NCBI GenBank assembly: GCA_029942125.1 | Contig: JAPYUB010000009.1 | Location: 1-32,274, forward strand | Direction: 5' to 3' | Length of the DNA stretch: 32,274 nucleotides | Origin: Candidatus Thalassarchaeaceae archaeon | GTDB taxonomy: Archaea; Thermoplasmatota; Poseidoniia; Poseidoniales; Thalassarchaeaceae | In this document: positions 29,246 through 32,274 of the stretch, in pieces | How the letters are laid out: each line of letters starts with the position of its first letter | How positions within the stretch are numbered: the stretch's first letter is position 1 | Position numbers and translations under genes: made by a program | Notes under the pieces: generated by a model | Database searches by the model: none | The model's input: only the letters and a program-made list of their open reading frames with translations | Told to the model about the DNA's origin: nothing

Positions 29246-29971
29246 ATGGGGGATACGCCAGTCTTTGCCTATCTCCTACTCAAAGGGCATCCGTACGGGC
29301 GCGAAATGTTGCGACAAATGCTCTCGGAGGGCTTTGTTCCCGCCATCATCATCGAGGAGGATTCGGCGATTGGTGACGAGGAACGTGAAAAGTTCCTCAA
29401 GCGCATAGAGGGCAACCCCATAGCACCGACTATCGTCGAGCAAATTGCCGACTTCGATGTACCACACGTCACTGTGCCCATCCACAATTCCGACGAAGTG
29501 ATGCCGCTCATCCAGGACATGGATCTCGATCTCATCGTCTTTGGTGGAACACGAATCATTCGAGGAGAAATCCTCGATGCACCCAAGGATGGCGTCATCA
29601 ATTCACATCCCGGTTTTCTACCGGACTGTCGTGGCTCAGCCAGCCCAGCCTGGTCTGTCTATCACGACATTCCCATCGGCAGTACCGCTCATTTCTGCGA
29701 CAATGGCATCGATACTGGAGAAATCCTGTTGCGCCGTGAATTACCTGTCAAACGTGGTATGACGTACGAGGATCTCTGTTACGGAACGCTAGTTCTTGCC
29801 TGTGTGTTAATGAAGGAGGCGCTGATGGCTTATGTTGCAGGAAAATGGCCGGAAATGCGCCACCCTCAGGGCGAAAGCCCATGGCCTACCTTCCGCAATG
29901 CTCCACCAGAGATTCTGGAAGTGGTGGACCAGAAGTTGGCTGACCAGAATTATGCACACTATGTGAACTGA
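29246..29971 (+). CDS. Formyltransferase-family protein (Fmt/PurN-like catalytic domain only)
   Basis: GVINSHPGFLPDCRGSASPAWSVYHDIPIGSTAHFCDNGIDTGEIL: N...HPGxLP...D catalytic pattern of 10-formyl-THF-dependent transferases. ORF track start is GTG 29240; ATG is at 29246. Confidence 0.78.
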   Translation: MGDTPVFAYLLLKGHPYGREMLRQMLSEGFVPAIIIEEDSAIGDEEREKFLKRIEGNPIAPTIVEQIADFDVPHVTVPIHNSDEVMPLIQDMDLDLIVFGGTRIIRGEILDAPKDGVINSHPGFLPDCRGSASPAWSVYHDIPIGSTAHFCDNGIDTGEILLRRELPVKRGMTYEDLCYGTLVLACVLMKEALMAYVAGKWPEMRHPQGESPWPTFRNAPPEILEVVDQKLADQNYAHYVN

Positions 29972-29980
29972 GGTGAAAAA

Positions 29981-30742
29981 ATGGAAAATCCGTATGCATC
30001 TGATGCTCTGAAAGGAATGCGAGCTGTCGTCTGTGGTGCCTCCAAAGGCATCGGACGCGCAACCGCCGAAATGCTAGCCGCGTGTGGTGCGGATGTCATC
30101 GCACTCAGTCGAAGCGCGCCCGATATTCCCGGTGTACGTTCCATATCACTGGATCTGGAAGATGCTGCAGCTATCGAGAAGACGATTGCTGGAATCCTTG
30201 TCGCTGGACCCATCCACATTCTGATCAACAACGCAGGAGGTCCCCCCGGCGGTCCACTTCTTGACAATGAGGTCGCGGACTTCGAGGCACCGTTCAAGCG
30301 GCATCTCCACGCAGCTCATCGTATCACCCAAATGGTCGTCCCTGCTATGGAAGAAGCCGATTTGGGCCGCATCGTCAACATCATCTCAACCTCGGTTCGT
30401 GAACCGATTCTCAACATCGGGCTATCCAACACACTTCGAGGGGCGATGGCTTCGTGGGCCAAATCACTGAGTCGTGAATTGCCCGCTTGTGTCACAATCA
30501 ACAATATTCTTCCTGGATTCACAGATACAGATCGTCTGGATTCACTGGCAGATTCAATCCATGAGAAAACAGGACGGAGCAAGGAGGACATTCAAGATAC
30601 TTGGATATCACAAGTTCCGATTGGCCGACTCATCGACCCGAGGGAAACCGCTTCAGCAATCACCTTCCTTTGCTTACCGCAATCCGGTGGGATTCGCGGC
30701 GTAAGTCTGGCCGTAGATGGTGGGCGAATGCGCTCAATCTGA
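29981..30742 (+). CDS. SDR-family oxidoreductase-like protein
   Basis: CGASKGIGRATAEML (TGxxxGxG-like), INNAGGPPGG (NNAG), IVNIISTS, and C-terminal ITFLCLPQSGGIRGVSLAVDGG. Confidence 0.88.
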   Translation: MENPYASDALKGMRAVVCGASKGIGRATAEMLAACGADVIALSRSAPDIPGVRSISLDLEDAAAIEKTIAGILVAGPIHILINNAGGPPGGPLLDNEVADFEAPFKRHLHAAHRITQMVVPAMEEADLGRIVNIISTSVREPILNIGLSNTLRGAMASWAKSLSRELPACVTINNILPGFTDTDRLDSLADSIHEKTGRSKEDIQDTWISQVPIGRLIDPRETASAITFLCLPQSGGIRGVSLAVDGGRMRSI

Positions 30743-30751
30743 GGGTATCAA

Positions 30752-31591
30752 ATGACCGATAAATCGCTGACACCCGAGCAGGCGCATCACCTACTGGACC
30801 TGATGGCTAAGGGTGAAGGGTTTGACGAAGGCATGGATGCAGGGGTCGCCCTGACACTGGCGGACATTGCACTACAAATCGACCAGCCCGAGCGAGCGGA
30901 GGCATTGATTATCCACGCGGTTAAGTTGGCCAAGGATTCTGAAGATAATGACCAACTCGCATGGGCACTGCTAACCAAGGCCCGCATCGTCAACGACGGG
31001 GACGCGCTGAAGGAAGCAGAGGATTTGGTGGCAGTCAGCGAGGATGATTGGTTGCGCTCTGCCTACAACAACCAATGTGGAATTCATGCACTAGAATCGA
31101 GGGACATTCCAACGGCGAAATCCGCTTTTGCTCAAAGTCTCGTATTGAAGGAGGCACTGGAGGACAAGGTCGGTCAGGCCAACACACTCTACAATCTCGG
31201 TGAAATCGCCCGCGAAGAGGGCGATTTAGAACAATCGAAGGAGTTTCATGCTCGATGTGTAGACCTACTAGATGAATTGGAAGACCGGAAAGGGATGGTC
31301 AACGGATTGGCCATTCTCGGACACCTAGAAGCGGTTGAATCCAACATCGATTCCGCCATCGTCCATTACGAAGCTGCACTCGAGATTGCTGAAGCAGAGG
31401 TTGACTTTGAGGGAACCGTCGTTGCACGATGGGGGCTTGCTGAGATGGCTCGAGCGAGGGATGACCAAGATCTCGAACTGCAACATCTCTCTCAAGTGAT
31501 GACTGGATTCATGCAATTGGGCCGACCTACACCGGATCCAATCAAAGATCGACTCAACGAATTGGCCGATTCCATTCACGGAGGGAACTAA
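30752..31591 (+). CDS. TPR-repeat protein
   Basis: Helical repeats with TPR-like spacing: ANTLYNLGEIAREEGDLEQSKEFHARCVDLL, VNGLAILGHLEAVESNIDSAIVHYEAALEIA. Confidence 0.8.
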   Translation: MTDKSLTPEQAHHLLDLMAKGEGFDEGMDAGVALTLADIALQIDQPERAEALIIHAVKLAKDSEDNDQLAWALLTKARIVNDGDALKEAEDLVAVSEDDWLRSAYNNQCGIHALESRDIPTAKSAFAQSLVLKEALEDKVGQANTLYNLGEIAREEGDLEQSKEFHARCVDLLDELEDRKGMVNGLAILGHLEAVESNIDSAIVHYEAALEIAEAEVDFEGTVVARWGLAEMARARDDQDLELQHLSQVMTGFMQLGRPTPDPIKDRLNELADSIHGGN

Positions 31592-32274
31592 ATGGAGTTT
31601 GATGTCTTCTTCTCCATTTCACAAACCCCGGATGCTGCTGGCACGTTCCCTGATGAGAATACCATGTATGCCAATTATCTCGAACAACTAGGGGTGGCCG
31701 ACGAACTCGGATTCGGAGTCGCTTGGATCGCTCAAGCTCACCTGTCCACTGAAGTACAGAAGCGAAACAAGAAGCCGGTCATTCCGCATTGGGAAGGTGA
31801 AGTCGGACTCTGTACCGATTTCTTCCAATTGGCCATGCTGACAATGGCCCACACCAAGCGAATAGAAGTCGGCAGTGCGGTATTGGCCATATTGGCGAAC
31901 GGTGGCCCGATTGCAGTGGCAGAACGAATCGGAAATTTCTGTGCATTACAGGAAGTTCGAGGTGATTCGCGTAAACTGAATCTCGGATTTAGTGCCGGTC
32001 GCTTCCAATTCATGGCATCCCCTTACGGAATTGTTCCACGCGACGCCGTCGAGGAGGCAGCCTGGCCTGCACTTCGGGGTAAAATTTTCTGGGAAGCCTC
32101 AGAAATCATGCTGCGCCTTGTACGCGGTGACACAATCTGTTCTGACGACATTAGAGAAACCACCCTGACCCGTGCGAATTTTCGTTCCAATGAGGATTGG
32201 CGAGCAGTTCAATCTGCGAATGGTAATGATGATGCCGAAATCCACATTCCTCGGCGTTACCAATTTGAGGATAT
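31592..32274 (+). CDS. LLM-class (luciferase-like) flavin-dependent oxidoreductase, truncated at window end
   Basis: ATG directly after the TPR gene stop; open to the window end. ADELGFGVAWIAQAHLS, AMLTMAHTKRIEVGSAVLAILANGGPIAVAERIGNF, LNLGFSAGRFQF fit the luciferase-like monooxygenase fold. Confidence 0.8.
   Translation, partial: MEFDVFFSISQTPDAAGTFPDENTMYANYLEQLGVADELGFGVAWIAQAHLSTEVQKRNKKPVIPHWEGEVGLCTDFFQLAMLTMAHTKRIEVGSAVLAILANGGPIAVAERIGNFCALQEVRGDSRKLNLGFSAGRFQFMASPYGIVPRDAVEEAAWPALRGKIFWEASEIMLRLVRGDTICSDDIRETTLTRANFRSNEDWRAVQSANGNDDAEIHIPRRYQFED

Noticed and set aside
31203-31227. 9-bp inverted repeat AAATCGCCC-N7-GGGCGATTT
   Set aside because: Internal to the TPR gene, in a conserved-looking TPR helix (GEIAREEGDLEQ); no reason to treat it as regulatory.

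Overview
The window is ordinary-looking archaeal chromosome, most likely from a marine Thermoplasmatota lineage (Marine Group II / Poseidoniales-like). This is inferred from gene content, not a database search. The basis is archaeal LonB, UPF0147, archaeal-type AspRS, archaeal-style TrmI and FlaH/KaiC-like proteins, mixed with bacterial-type gyrB-gyrA and bacterial-type MetK. I support about 20 coding regions, one tRNA-Ser(GCT) with encoded CCA, and several strong inverted repeats. I see no CRISPR array, rRNA, transposase or prophage. The most interesting region is ~13.96-18.30 kb. It holds a pilin-like (class III signal) protein fused to a lamin-tail-like domain, then three consecutive KaiC/FlaH-like proteins, and a convergent GxGD-type prepilin peptidase. 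Only the first KaiC-like protein has an intact Walker A; the other two are degenerate. No secretion ATPase (FlaI/GspE-like) or FlaJ-like platform protein is visible in the window, so this may be a non-canonical type-IV-filament-related or surface-signalling module. Secondary points are a gyrBA leader with a hairpin inside a possible 13-codon leader ORF, and several very large membrane-anchored surface proteins. One of these has a cytoplasmic zinc ribbon and an N-glycosylation-sequon repeat; another has a zincin metalloprotease motif plus PKD domains.
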